From Carposina sasakii (lineage: Eukaryota > Arthropoda > Insecta > Lepidoptera > Carposinidae), in contig CP053169.1 of the NCBI GenBank assembly GCA_014607495.2, forward strand, positions 3,844,001-3,908,000: DNA of 64,000 nucleotides. Reading direction: 5' to 3'. Under the pieces are notes generated by a model. That model did not search any database, was not told where the DNA came from, and saw only the letters and a list, made by a program, of their open reading frames with translations. Of the stretch, positions 36,363 through 48,339 are shown piece after piece (position 1 is the first letter of the stretch; each line of letters begins with the position of its first letter). The position numbers were made by a program, and so were the translations under genes.

Positions 36363-36559
36363 TAGGTAGGTATATTATCTTTGTGTTTTCTGTGTACAAT
36401 AAACAATAAGAATTTCCTCGGATGTTAACATCACAGTATGTATGGTACAATTTCGGTCGACTCGTTCGGTTCTTCTTAGTTTTATCAGTTGACACTCGGA
36501 GCTGATTGTAAAGTAACGTCAATAGGGTCGTTTACAGTTTTTTATTTGTACTTACTTAT

Positions 36560-36765
36560 TTATATCGAAAGATCATAAAATAAAAGAAACATTTGCGAAA
36601 GAAATACTTCGCTAGCGTGAAAACTTTTTGGGATATAACGATTTCAAAATCTCAATTTTAGACTTGCCAAAAAAACGCTCCATACATACACAGGCTACCA
36701 CGACGTGACGTCACCCTTTAAACAACTGGTAGGTATGCGCGTAAAAGAACTTTTGTTCTACAGCT
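36560..36765 (-). repeat. Repeat R, minus strand
   Basis: ACTTCGCTAGCGTGAAAACT, GCCAAAAAAACGCTCCATAC, ACGACGTGACGTCACC and ATGCGCGTAAAAGAACTTTT give the 15.6 kb element in reverse. Confidence 0.6.
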
Positions 36766-37150
36766 TTTTAACCGACTTCAAAAAGAGAGGTTATCAATTC
36801 GTCTGTATGTTTTATTTTTATTTTTTGTTTTATGTGTGTTACCTCAGAACTCCGTCATTTATGATCCGATTTCAATTTTTTTTATAGTTGGTCATGGTAT
36901 ACTTCCAGATTGGTTCCATATTCACCACATCAGGATCTGATGATGGGATCTTGGAGAAATCGAGGGCAATCCTCGAATATTGTAGGCACATGTAGTCTGT
37001 TTTTACACTTTTACTGAGCGTTTTAGTCACCTACATATAAAACATAACATCTGATGATGGAATCTCTATGGAATCTAGGGATATCCTCAAATATAATAGG
37101 CACGAGTAGTCCGTTTTTAGATTTTTATAGAGAACTTTGGTCAGACACAC
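36765..37150 (+). repeat. Repeat Q ('ACCGACTTCAAAAA' element)
   Basis: Starts TTAACCGACTTCAAAAAGAG, then TTACCTCAGAACTCCGTCAT and two ATCTGATGATGG phrases followed by AGGCACATGTAGTCTG-type text, itself partly duplicated. Confidence 0.6.
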
Positions 37151-37223
37151 ATAATACAAAGGAAACGAGGGTATGATGATGGAGCCGCCGAAAAACAGAT
37201 AGTCGAACTTTTTAGTAAGAAAA

Positions 37224-37290
37224 CTGCCCTATGGCAGGGGAAGCCTACCTCCAGTAGTGGACTGCAATAGGCTTATGAAGATGAAGATAA
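37224..37290 (+). mobile_element. SINE/LINE 3' tail fragment
   Basis: CCCTATGGCAGGGGAAGCCT then AGTGGACTGCAATAGGCTTA and a GAAGAT tail. Only the last about 65 bp remain. Confidence 0.6.
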
Positions 37291-37319
37291 TTGTGTTAAG
37301 TCGTGTAATTATATGCTGC

Positions 37320-37465
37320 GTTAAGCCGTGTCCGAAGTAAGATGGTTATAGAGGAAGAGGTAGACATGAGAATAACGAGATGACGGATAATAGGGATGAC
37401 TGAAAGAAGAGTACCTACATATTGCACCGACCTCAAATGATTGGGAACAGGGCGGGAAGAAGGAG
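37320..37465 (+). pseudogene. Short LINE tail fragment
   Basis: The DNA matches the 3' end of the 53.4 kb element: GGAAGAGGTAGAC, GAGATGACGGATAATAGG, GACCTCAAATGATTGGGAAC. Coding capacity is lost. Confidence 0.5.
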
Positions 37466-37708
37466 TGTAATTTATATGTTGCTTATATATTGTCAGACGT
37501 AAAGTTTCGAAGCCTAGTCATTTCTCTCTTTTGTAATGTGGCCTATTTAATCATTTGCTGGCATATAAATCTGACAATATTATGCCTTCTAAACGTCGTA
37601 CACGGCTTAACGCAATATATATTTTCCCTTTAGTAAAATTTTACTTTAGTAAGCTCGAGTTTTGGGAGGAAGTTGGTTTTTTCGTTTTAAAAAAATTATG
37701 TTCTTTTG

Positions 37709-38260
37709 GACTGCAGAAAAAACAAAATGTCGAAATTATCCGGGATAAAAATGTTTTCCCGGGATAAAAAGTAGCCTATATGTTAAGTGGGACCTGTCAC
37801 AATATACTCCTGAAAACTGCATCGAAATCGGTTCAGCCGTCCTGAGATTAGCGTGCACAAACGCACAGACAAATAGACAAAAAATCCAAAAATCATTCTA
37901 TAGCGTTGATAAAGGTCTCCTATAATATTTTTACTCATATATCTTCCATGTGGCCTCGTGGTGCCGGCAGAGTAGAATTCGTACCACCCCATGTCTGCCC
38001 GTGGGTATCGTACGAGGCGATTAAGGGTTTCCGGGAGGTGGGCAGCAGCGCCTTTCGTGTTGACAACATAGTCCAAAATACAAACTGCGGTCACCAACCC
38101 GCCTGCCCAGCGTGGTGACTATAGACAAATACCCCCCATGGCAGTCCTGTGACGTGCCCTGGGGCAGGCGTACGTCCAGCAGTGGACTACAATAGGCTGA
38201 TGATGATGATCTTCCATGTACAGACAGCAATCCGTTACATTTTTATTATATGTATATGTC
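37709..38260 (+). repeat. 'CGCCCGCGA' element split by a SINE
   Basis: GGACTGCAGAAAAAACAAAA, TTTTCCCGGGATAAAAAGTA and ATCGAAATCGGTTCAGCCGT up to 37951; it resumes after the SINE at 38220 with CAGACAGCAATCCGTTACAT. Confidence 0.75.
37952..38210 (+). mobile_element. SINE with LINE-derived tail, nested
   Basis: Same family as at 17.6 kb. CTTCCATGT flanks it (37943-37951 and 38211-38219). It interrupts a 'CGCCCGCGA' element; the uninterrupted relative is at 7.78-7.85 kb. Confidence 0.9.
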
Positions 38261-38322
38261 GCAGGCAATTTGTATGATTCGTCTTTATACAAACGGCGTC
38301 GTCCGTTTATAAACGCTCGCCA

Positions 38323-38524
38323 GGCATTTTGAATAGTATGAGAGAAAAAATTCCTTTTACGAGTAGCACTTCGCCGGTCGCTGCAGGGACATGTTCGCTA
38401 CACTCACTCGACTCGTGCGTTGTTATTTTAACAGGTCTAACATAACCTAACCTAATTAATTAAGCAGACAAATTGCTAGAAGCCAAATTGTCTCGCTCCA
38501 AAACCCATACTATTCAAAATGCCT
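38323..38524. mobile_element. Small inverted-repeat element
   Basis: AGGCATTTTGAATAGTATG (38323-38341) and its exact reverse complement (38506-38524) flank 164 bp. Probably a MITE; the outer limits are uncertain. Confidence 0.55.
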
Positions 38525-39101
38525 AGTCGTTTTGTAATAGGGCGTGTTTTACAATATGCCTTCGACATATAGATCAAATCCCTCAATGTGCGTATAAACG
38601 GTGATTCCAAATAACGTACCGTCGCATCGTCAGTAAAAACTGTGGACACATTTTGGAGTGGTGTCGCGCAATTTGGAGTAGATACCTACCTAAGGGCGCG
38701 GTGCTTGTTAAGTGACCGTCAATGGCCACCTTTACTGGTAAAATAAAACTTGCTGTAGATACTAAGGTGTTAGAATATTTAAAATAGGTAGGTAGAGTAC
38801 CTACCTACTTAGATAACATAACATAATGAAATAAAATACCGTAAGTGTATATATACCATGTGAAATTAAGAACTTGTAAAGGCGACAAACAATGTTAAAA
38901 TTCGATCAACTTTCAATAAAGAGGAATCTTGCCCAAATTGTACCCTATAGGAAACAAAGAGCTGTTTAGGTACTGGAAACGCAATTTCTAGTAATTTACA
39001 TAACAGTACCTACTTAAATTAAAAAATATTACTAACTGCCAATCCAACACCGTGTATCGTAGGAATCAAAATTCTACATGCGTAGGTAGGTATGTGATCA
39101 G

Positions 39102-39288
39102 CCCCCTTATTACCTAATTAGCAAAAGCAAAGCGATAGGGAAAATTGTACAAAATCGCTGATTGCTTGTCAAATTCGTATTACGTAAAACAAATTTCAAA
39201 GGAACTTTGACATTTTCAAGGCGAATATTGTACAATTTTTGCTATCGCTCTGCTTCGGCTTTGCTATTGCAAATTAGGTAATCAGTGG
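39102..39288 (-). mobile_element. MITE family C, copy 3
   Basis: Reverse-orientation relative of the 23.6 kb copy: CCCCCTTATTACCTAATTAG at the left and GCTATTGCAAATTAGGTAAT at the right. Confidence 0.75.
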
Positions 39289-39349
39289 ACAGGTAGGCAC
39301 TTCGGTAGGTAATTGAAATTTGGTAAACTTTACCCTCGCCTTATAAAAA

Positions 39350-39466
39350 AGTAATTGACCCGGTAGGTCAGTGGTTAGAGCAACTAGCACGGTATGCAGT
39401 GGTCGTGGGTTCGATTCCCACTCGGGTGAAGAATTTTTTCCATATCTTTATTAATAATTTTATAAA
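39350..39466 (+). mobile_element. tRNA-like SINE
   Basis: TTGACCCGGTAGGTCAGTGG, GGTTCGATTCCCACTCGGGT and the ATTAATAATTTTATAA tail. The leader is missing. Confidence 0.7.
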
Positions 39467-39481
39467 TAAGTAAGTACTTAC

Positions 39482-39612
39482 TTACTTACCCACCCGTCTG
39501 CCCAGCGTGGTGACTATGGGCAAAACCCCCCTGTGGCAGTAGTCTTGTGGCGTGCCCTGGGGGAGGCCTACGTCCAGCAGTGGACTGTAATAGGCTGAAG
39601 AAGAAGAAGAGA
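39482..39612 (+). mobile_element. SINE 3' half with GAA tail
   Basis: Begins CCACCCGTCTGCCCAGCGTG, ends AATAGGCTGAAGAAGAAGAAG. It follows directly on the tRNA-like SINE at 39.35 kb. Confidence 0.75.
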
Positions 39613-39829
39613 AGTACTTACTTATACATATTATACTTGTACATATACCTAAGGCGAACGAACATACCTATCTGTTGGTAGATAAAGACAAGTAAAATTA
39701 AATTATTTGGTATACAGCTAGGGTAGGATAGGTATAATTAACACAAACTAAATCAGCAAATTATCATTTATCCCGCCAACGCCACCAACATTCCTTGCTA
39801 TTTATAATTAGAAGAACCCGACATCTAGC

Positions 39830-40417
39830 GGTCAAAACAAAAGGATAACCATGTCCCGACAACCCGTCTTGTAGGCGGGCGGTCGGCCGTGAACTGCGCA
39901 CGCCCCCAGTCAAAACATCCACAGAAACTGCCTTCCAAATCCATAAAATAAGACAACCAGCCTAGAGCCGCAACCGAAAAGTCCAGGCTCTATAATTACG
40001 TGCTACCACCCGATCTACCGGCAAGCCAATTTAAATTTACTGCGAACGCCGCACGTGTCCCTCCAAATGAAGTCCCCGCACCGTACACGCACGAAAAAAA
40101 ATCTAGAAAAATTACGCTGACGCCTCCCCTTCAATGCTAGTGGCTGCTTACTTCAACCACGCCTGCTATAGATCGCTACTGTTCCCCTCTCGCTCCTCGC
40201 CGGCGTGCACCGATAAGTGCATCCCTGTCGACCTCCGGCAGCTATGTTGGGCGAGGAGTTGGCGTTAGTACGCGTTGGGTCGCCGCGCCAGGTTGTCGCG
40301 TTGCCGGTGGTTGTCGCCGCGGTGTGTCAAGTGCAGTGCCGTGAATAGGTGCCGAAGTGGCGGGTTTCCTTGCCGCAGGACGGGGGGCCCATGCCCCCTT
40401 CCATCAGCACCACATTG
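39830..40417 (+). promoter_or_regulatory. Putative Lim1 promoter and non-coding first exon
   Basis: A repeat-free stretch is clearly richer in G+C and CpG than its surroundings, peaking at about 40200-40400. It ends in CACATTG|GTAAAA, a reasonable splice donor at 40417/40418. The next + strand acceptor I recognise as an exon start is the Lim1 exon at 49058. Joining the two gives a 5' UTR with an upstream ATG (40391) in a different frame from Lim1. It could equally be a conserved regulatory island or a separate non-coding transcript. Confidence 0.35.
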
Positions 40418-40419
40418 GT

Positions 40420-43400
40420 AAAAGTTAGTGTCCTGTGTCCCATCGCCACTGTATTTGTTGGACTGTGAATGTGTGTTGAAATGTCAAGATATGGAGGTGT
40501 TTATGATTTGATTGATTTTTTTATTTATATCGTGATGTTGGTCCGCTTTAGCCCTTCCTCCTCGCTGACTACTAAATTGCAACGCTAGTGGAATCATTCG
40601 GAAGATTGTTTCTAAAATTTGAAGAGTGGATTTTCATGGTTTCACTCTAACCTCTCACAAAAAGCAATAACAAGTTATTTGGTAGCGTAATGTTATAAAT
40701 AATCCAAATTGAAACAAGAAACTGCACCACCAGAGATGCTTTTTGGTGGTAACAGTACGGAAGGAGGGTGTTTTTAATTTATATCTATGTATCTATCATT
40801 CTTGCATGAACATACCTTCCTATCTACCTAAGTATTACCTATCTATATTCTTTAAACCTAGGTTATTATTCATCAAAACACAAGTTTTCATATTATATTT
40901 ACTTGTTCTCTCATCTATTATTATTTATTATATTTTATATCTCAAGAAAGTGTTTCAAATTATTCGCACAAAAGTTTTCCTTAAAAGCACATGTAAATCA
41001 TTAATAACAAACAATCTAGAATGATGTCTAGAACGTGCCTAGGCATAGTCTAACTGTACCTGTTCATGACAATTATAATTATAAAGTTGTTGATTAGAAT
41101 AATAATTAAAACTAATAATAAGCTTTTATTTTTGTGATTTGCAATGTATTTTTTTGTTGACTCTACATCTGGGTAGAGTTAGGCCTAAACATAGGACCTA
41201 AAGTTGTCTGTTTGCCGAGTGTTGATTACTTTTTGTAAATCTATTGAATATTATGCATATAGTGAACATTACAAGTATTTCATAAGAAAAATAAATACTA
41301 GTTACTTATAATCTTTTGTTATTAAGTACTTACTTATAATTAGAAATACCTACGTGTAGATAGGTACTTCAAATAAATAATGGTAATGGAGGAGAGCTAC
41401 TTAAAAAATTACAAACAGCTAAAAACATATTAAAAAACCGTATACAGGTCCTTTACCGCTGCACCTGGACTGTACTCAAAACTATAAAATGGAAAAATAT
41501 GTAGAAATTATTATTATTCTGGTAAAATACCTCATTGTACCTTTTCTATTTCATATAATATTCATTAATTAAATACCTACTTTATTAGATACAAACTTAT
41601 AAATATTTGCTGCCACAGGATAAATAAATAGATACGAGGGATACAGAGTATGTAGGTCGTTTATTAGTTAATTAAAAAAAACTATTAATAATGAATTAAA
41701 TGAAAGGTGCTAACTATTTTATATAAGTAGCCCTCTAATTTATGTATTAACAGCAGACGGGGGTTGGTCAGGTGAAAAAAGGCGGGGCTATAGTTTTTTC
41801 GGTTGAAATTAAATCGTTCCATCATAAATTTAACATTATTCACGTGTATATTTTTAATTTGTATAAGTACAATAAAGAATAAGAGTTATTCCGCAATTTT
41901 CATTAAAAGGTTGTCCCTAAAGTCCTTTCTTCTTCTTAGGACTCTTTAGAATCGTTAAATTTATAGAAATGTAATTAAATGTCACTAATAATTTCAGGAG
42001 TTGTACACCTAATTAAATTAGGCGACAGCTACCTTCAAACTCTCGTTTGATACACCCGTACTTACCCTAATTCAGAATAGGTAGATCTTCTCTATTTCTA
42101 GTTTGTTAATGCAAAAAAACAGTTTAGCGTTAAAATTACAAATCCGTGTTATGAATGCAAGTATCTACTAAAGAAGCTTATCTTCCATGATATTTCTAGT
42201 AAACGGACATTGTTGGCGAATTATTATAAAACATTTAAAACAGGATAGCTCATCCAAAAAACCAAAAGAGATGAAAAACTTGTTCTGTCATTGTCTCGTC
42301 TAAGGATTTATTTTGGTCGACTTAAGTATCTATTCTAACTGAATAATGGATAGGTTACACCTCGACTAAGGAGATTTTAATCCGTGGAATTGTTCCGTAA
42401 TCCATATTGTTGAAAAGGTACGCAATACCACCTAACTTGTCTTTTTTTTCTGGGGAAAGTAAGAAAGATTACGTTTCCCGTATTTCATATAGGTATCTTA
42501 TGTCGTGACCACCGGGACTGGGACCACCATCTTGTAACTTAGAAGTGTTATAACGGCCAATTTCAATAAGATTATTTTATATAGAATAGAATCGCAGATT
42601 TTTTATTTCAAATTTGTATGAAAACAATTGACATTAAATCCGAGACATGCAAAAAATTCCTCAAGATCGGTTATTGAAATTGGCTGTAAATGGTGTCGTG
42701 TAGAAACAAGTAGGTAGTCTTTATTATAGTACTGATTTTGCATACACGAAGTATGAGAGTTGGTAGTACTTACGGGGAACGACATAGGCTTCGACGTCGC
42801 GGGTAGTAAATACCTACCTGTAATAGTATCTCTAATAAAATCCTTATTTCCTAAATTCTTAAAGAAGCAAAAGTATCAAAGCTAAGATCTATGATATTGA
42901 TAGCTAAGACAGCGCAAAGCGCATATCTTGCAACTTTGCAACGCTGTTAGGCCAACATGTACCGTGTCTTGTTTGTTTAAATCTTATACATACTTGATTT
43001 GATCAGTATAAATACCGTTGTTTTAATAAGTATTCATGTGTAATATGTACTGTACATAGGAATTTATCCAGGATTAAAGAAAGGATTAAGATCCAGGTGC
43101 TTGAAACGTTTCACTAAAATATTCTCTATTCATTTCAAAATATATATTTCAATAATAATCATTAGGCTTCGCTTTATAACGTAGGGGAAAGCGAAACATG
43201 CCTTAACATCGTTAAGAACCTTATTATTGCCCAGTGTTAGTCCTAGTTTAATCGAGAAAACTTAAGAAGAAAACAAATATGTTGTAATATACCTACCTGT
43301 CCAACACTTGTCACTTCTTACACCTCCCTAAAGCAAAGCGTAATTGCATATTAAAACTATTTATAGTTACCTAGTAATTATGTACCGACCGCTAAACAAT

Positions 43401-43950
43401 ATTACGTTACTAAATAGCCGCTAAGGTACCAGGCTGTGCTGCCAACTCTTTAGTGCAGAAATTCCTTCAGCTTATTCCAAATATTCCGTTTAAAAATTCA
43501 TCGACTTCAGATTTTTTACTTCAAAATATACCAAATTAAAAAATCATTCAAATTCTCAGATTAAAGTTTTACCTGGCTTATTTTTCTTACTTGGAAGTAA
43601 GAAACCTTAGGTATTTATAATAAAACATTTATCCGGTTATCAATTCGGGACAAATTGTTTTCTAAGCTTTTGTGGAGAAAATATTTGGTAGCCGCTAGAT
43701 GAGGTATTTCCCATTTCTCGGTAGATAAGCTGCTGTAGTCATATACGATGGCAACACTGCACTTCGGGTACTTTGTATTGGAACCAGTTAGCTGACCACA
43801 CAATAATAAAGAATAATGTGCTAACTTGTAAACATGGGTGGAGTGACTTTACACTCCATACATGAGAATTATGTCGTTTTGATTAAATGCCTTTAATGAA
43901 GTGTAGGGTATTAAGTCGAACAATAGTAAAAACTTTATCTCCACATTATG
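40420..43950. other. AT-rich stretch, putative first Lim1 intron
   Basis: Few repeats and no exon seen. If the 40.2-40.4 kb exon is real, this is Lim1 intron 1, a typical place for enhancers; nothing specific can be called. Confidence 0.3.
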
Positions 43951-44504
43951 TACAGGGTTAACAAAAAGGGTATGTAAGGGGTTATTCCACTTACATTTTT
44001 TTCCAAAGAGAATTATGTACTTAAACGTACTTTAACAATCAGCGGTTTATTAAAAAAATTGGATCCCCTGCTCCTGTAGATGATTTCCAAAAAAAGTGCT
44101 TGGCGGTGAAGATATCTCTGCTATGAAAACCAAAAACCATAAATAAAATTTAAGGTCTATCAAAATTTTGATTGACAAAACTAGGTTTTTCATGTCAAAG
44201 TGGCTTAAAAAATCGAAATATTGTATTACGATCATTACTGAAAAATAACCATCAAACCGAACAATACCGACTCTAAAAATGAGATCCTTTAAAGGAATTA
44301 ATCATTTTGTGCTTGGATCTCCTTAGGGTCCCAAACACAATATAAGTCGAGAACAAAAGGGTAGAAGCTACCAGAAACAGCTGTTAGTCGAACGCTCGGA
44401 GACTTACTAATACGCCTTTCCGAAACTATTGTCGGATCGATTTGAAATTTTCAGGAATATTCTTGAATATATGTAATTCAAAAAAGGATTTTTGAAAATC
44501 ACTA

Positions 44505-44751
44505 TGTTAAGCAAAAAGCTATGCAAATATGTAAAGAAGTAACTGTAGAGAATCTATTCACAAAATTTGAGACCCGAAATCACATGTTTATTTTTCCCGA
44601 TAGTATGGAGAATTTTTAAATATCTCAGGAATTTTCATACAATCTTGAAAAATAAAAATGTGATTTCGAGTCTCAAATTTTGGAAATTGGTTCTCTATAG
44701 TGGGCTATTTACATAGCTTTTCGCCTAACATACCCTTTCTGTTACACCCTG
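44505..44751. mobile_element. MITE family B, copy 3, left tip lost
   Basis: Palindromic body (ATGTTAAGCAAAAAGCTATG ... CATAGCTTTTCGCCTAACAT) ending TTACACCCTG-TA. A family B left tip (CAGGGTTAACAAAAAGGGTA) occurs 0.55 kb away at 43953, so either the element holds foreign DNA (43990-44500) or two copies lie close together. Confidence 0.65.
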
Positions 44752-44801
44752 TATAAAAAAAAACTTTGTCCTGAATGACTAACTGAGCAACCGATCAACA
44801 C

Positions 44802-44996
44802 AGGCTAGAGCACACCGGATGCGTGTGCGTGCACGTAAGCGTAGACGTATACGTACGTATAGGCACGGGCAGACTAGATGTGTATGCGTAGACGTAAGCA
44901 TATACGTCAAGCGGTGACAGTTCCATACATTAAACTCAAAGGTACGTGTAGGTCTACGCTTACGTGCACGCATACGCATCCGGTGTGCTCGAGCCT
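44802..44996. mobile_element. CG-rich hairpin MITE
   Basis: AGGCTAGAGCACACCGGATG at the left pairs with CATCCGGTGTGCTCGAGCCT at the right. The arms are rich in ACGTA/GCGTA steps (GTGCACGTAAGCGTAGAC) and extend about 55 bp. 195 bp in all. Confidence 0.8.
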
Positions 44997-45248
44997 TTCT
45001 CACCAGACCTGCAACTTGAAAGGTGCAGGTATCCCATGAGAATTTTCCGAAATTTACACGGGAACGAGAACTAACCTAATGTGTACATACGAGTTTTAAT
45101 TTGGGTAGGTTTAATAGGTATTTTTAAGGCCGATTTTTCCAATGGTTACATAGCCTATCTGAAGGATGATGATGACTTTCTCTAAAGCTTGGTCAAGATA
45201 GAGACAACATAAACTTTATTTATCAAAGAGTAGAGTCAAAAAAAAGAG

Positions 45249-45341
45249 GCAAAACCCCCCTGTGGCAGTAGCCTTGCGGCGTGCCCTGGGGGAGGCCTAC
45301 ATCCACTGCTGGGACTGCAATAGGCTGAAGAAGAAGAAGAG
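45249..45341 (+). mobile_element. SINE/LINE 3' tail with GAA repeat
   Basis: CCCCTGTGGCAGTAGCCTTG, GGGGGAGGCCTACATCCACT and GCTGAAGAAGAAGAAG match the tail of the family at 39.48 kb. Confidence 0.7.
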
Positions 45342-45344
45342 TCA

Positions 45345-47115
45345 AATAAAACTTTAAAATAGTTTTATCTTAGCCTTAAAAGTACCTAGATATTTTTTTA
45401 AACATTTACAAAAACAATTGCACGTTACAATTTTGTACCACGAAAGTAGTTACATTATGTATTATGTTGGTAGCTAATAACGTTCTTGTAATACGAACTA
45501 ATTATTATGTTAATTACTCTATTTTAAGCAGCAATGTTAATTATAACACTTTTACCATTAATGTTTATAATATAAATTTACTTCGAGTAGGTATATGTTT
45601 CTCATAATATTTTATACCTAGGTCAACTGAGCGTAGGTACACCAAAGTTTTATGAGCAAAGTTATTATTTCGATGTAAACTATGGATATTTATGTTAGCT
45701 AGTGCTAGAAGACAACATAAACTTAACTTTAGGAACTGAATATTCTTTCTATTAAGCCAGATTATCCTAAAATTATATCTGTAAAGAAGTATGAAGTTAA
45801 ATATGGGTAGGTAGGTTAATTAGATAGAACTCTACCTAGAGTTATAATAAAATTTATGGTTCAATTGAATTAAATTTTGTTTAAACCTATTGTTTGGCAT
45901 TCGAATAATAGCTACCGAAATTATTAATTAAGATCCTTAACTACATATGAATGCAATAAATTATTGAGTATTGAGTATTGAAACATACTACATACTGATG
46001 TTATATAATTTTAATTGACGTTTCAAATAATTCCCATGGAAAAGGTTCGGGCAGAGTTATCCTACGATGAACCCAAGTAACCGAGCCGCGCAAGGAAGAA
46101 ATGGCGCGAGACCAATCGACCATCCGATTTTAAATAACGAATAATAAACATAAAATCCAGCTATGACCTTCATAAATTCAACCAATAAATGTCAAAACCG
46201 TAGAATACTCAGCAAAAGAACTTTAAAGGATCAGTTGACTTTAACATTTTTTTTATATGCCACGACAAAAAGGCGTTAAAATTTCGACCATTCAAAGACC
46301 GATAAATAAAATTATTTCGCGTTTTATTGCTCGAGCAAACGTTGGGACATGTCTCAAAGGTTTCTGTCAAATTCCTTTTTTTTAAGTTCAGCTCAAATCC
46401 TAATTGATGTCAATTTTAATGCCTAAATAAAAACTCTCTCAGAAATAATATAAATTATTTCACAGTGATCAAAATAGTCATTTATTTTTTGAAAAGATCT
46501 GTTGAATCTGACAAGAAGAAGCAAAGATGCGAAACGTTGTCATACTATTAAGACTAGACTTAACTACGCGCATTCCTCAAATAATAAAATAAAGCCTAAA
46601 TGTTATTGTCGGATTTCTCTATCGCTCGTAAATTATTACATGGTCTCACCTTTACTATTTGACTTTGAAAAAAGTTGAAAGGACTTCTAGTAGGTATTGA
46701 GCTACTGCCCAATAATGCGATCTTTTTTTGCGTCTCACACACTAATCTTTTCTCAAAAGACGCTGCTTTAGCTCTATAAACAAAATTAAATAGAAGATAC
46801 CCCCATCTTTGAAGTACCTAAGCTCTTGATTCGAAAATAAAGTGCTTATAAAACATAAGTATTTACTGGTCGTCCATGTATTTGCAGTTTATAGGTAAAT
46901 ATATATTGTATATAGGCGCAGTGCATGTACCATAATAACATAAAGCTAATAAAATTGTATTCAAAGTTCATTTTATCGATCATAAACTTGAATCCCATCA
47001 CGGAGCAAGCTAAGGCTACCAACTTTATAAAGTGAACTGTACATACTGTGTATACCTAAACGCAGTTTTATTTAGGTGGCACAAAATCTCTGCTTCTCTG
47101 AGATCGCTCCTTATG
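45345..47115. other. AT-rich stretch without recognisable content
   Basis: No exon or well-defined repeat seen. Confidence 0.4.
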
Positions 47116-47119
47116 TTGG

Positions 47120-47490
47120 CTGTAGAATGTATCTGCGTCGTTGTTGGTAGAGTGCGTTTCACCGCAGTTCCTTTAGATGACGGCGCTGGTTACTATGGGC
47201 ATGACTACATTATCTATGTCACTGCATACAAAAAAATGTTAGTTCCGAAATCAGACTACATTATGCTAACTCATTTGTAATGCGAACGGCTGAGGAGTGG
47301 AATACACTTCCTGCCGATGTATTTCCCGAGCACTACAATATTGGTCTCTTCAAAGCTAGAGTGAATAGGCACTTTCTAGGCAAACATGTACCACCCTAGG
47401 CCGCATCTTCATCATCAGGCACAATGGCGGTCAAATGTTTGCCTAGCTAATTGTAAAAAAAGGCATAAAAGTTATTCTATGAAACTCTAG
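47120..47490 (+). repeat. Repeat T split by a LINE end
   Basis: GTGCGTTTCACCGCAGTTCC, GACGGCGCTGGTTACTATGG and GTTAGTTCCGAAATCAG up to 47254; it resumes GCATAAAAGTTATTCTATGA at 47463. Confidence 0.65.
47255..47460 (+). pseudogene. Non-LTR retrotransposon 3' end (Jockey/CR1-like)
   Basis: The frame encodes FVMRTAEEWNTLPADVFP and YNIGLFKARVNRHFL, ending at a stop near 47398. This is the usual C-terminus of Jockey/CR1-type reverse transcriptases (RTA..WN.LP..VFP..YN...FK..V..H). It interrupts an older repeat whose two halves are at 47120-47254 and 47461-47490. Confidence 0.7.
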
Positions 47491-47868
47491 TGGCCAACCA
47501 CCATTCTTATCTGGTCACGGGCATCGATGGATTAATGATCCAAACTAAGGTTTTATTTTAGGGACAAGTTATCTATCTTTAAGTTAAGGGTATCAATACA
47601 GATGTTGGTATAAAAAGAAAATCTAAATACCAAGCTTAATATATTTCCAAGTATCTTCCTGTCATTTCGCAAAAAAAAAACATAAAATTTTCACTACAGC
47701 AGTAATGGAAACACTTTTAATTCTAAAACGCCTACACCTGTAAATGTAACTGTACAGGTTTAACGTTCTCATAAAACTTTAGTACTTGATCTATCTTCTA
47801 GGAACTTATCAGAACGAGCATTAGTAATACTAAGTAATACAATTGTGTCACTGAGATAAATGTTCATA

Positions 47869-48321
47869 CAGGGTATTTGTGACAGCCAGGCAAATATTGA
47901 TACCACGACTTCAGACCATGATTCTAAGGTGGAAAACACTGAAAATTTTCGCAGGAAAATTCCAAAATTTTCCGACTTTAAAAAAAATATTTTCAGGAAA
48001 AACTAGTTTAGTTCGTTTAATTAGGCCTTAGATAGTACTTAATAATAAAATTTTAACCAAAAGATGATTTTCAAAAAAGTTCAAATAACTGACCAACCCT
48101 AATGGAAAGTCACAAGTGATCCAAAAAACAGCAATATATCATACTATAACTAATAAGCTAATTTAATCACAGGATCGCCCGATACAATTGGCGCGGAGAG
48201 CAAAGATTACTGATAATCAAATCAAAATACATTTCCTGCGAGTAATAACACTGTCGTATAACTGAACACAACGGTACTTGTTCAGCATTCCACTATTTGC
48301 CTGGCTGTCACCCACATCCTG
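47869..48321 (-). mobile_element. MITE family A, copy 6
   Basis: TA-CAGGGTATTTGTGACAGCC on the left and GGCTGTCACCCACATCCTG-TA on the right, 453 bp, directly before the Lim1 tandem array. Confidence 0.8.
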
Positions 48322-48339
48322 TATAATGTTCAACATCTT

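Noticed and set aside
38440..38462. AACATAACCTAACCTAATT, considered as an insect telomere (TTAGG) remnant
   Set aside because: Only two adjacent partial units; expected by chance in AT-rich DNA.
40743..41024. 93-codon open frame rich in I, L, Y and F
   Set aside because: Composition is that expected from AT-rich intron; no conserved motif.
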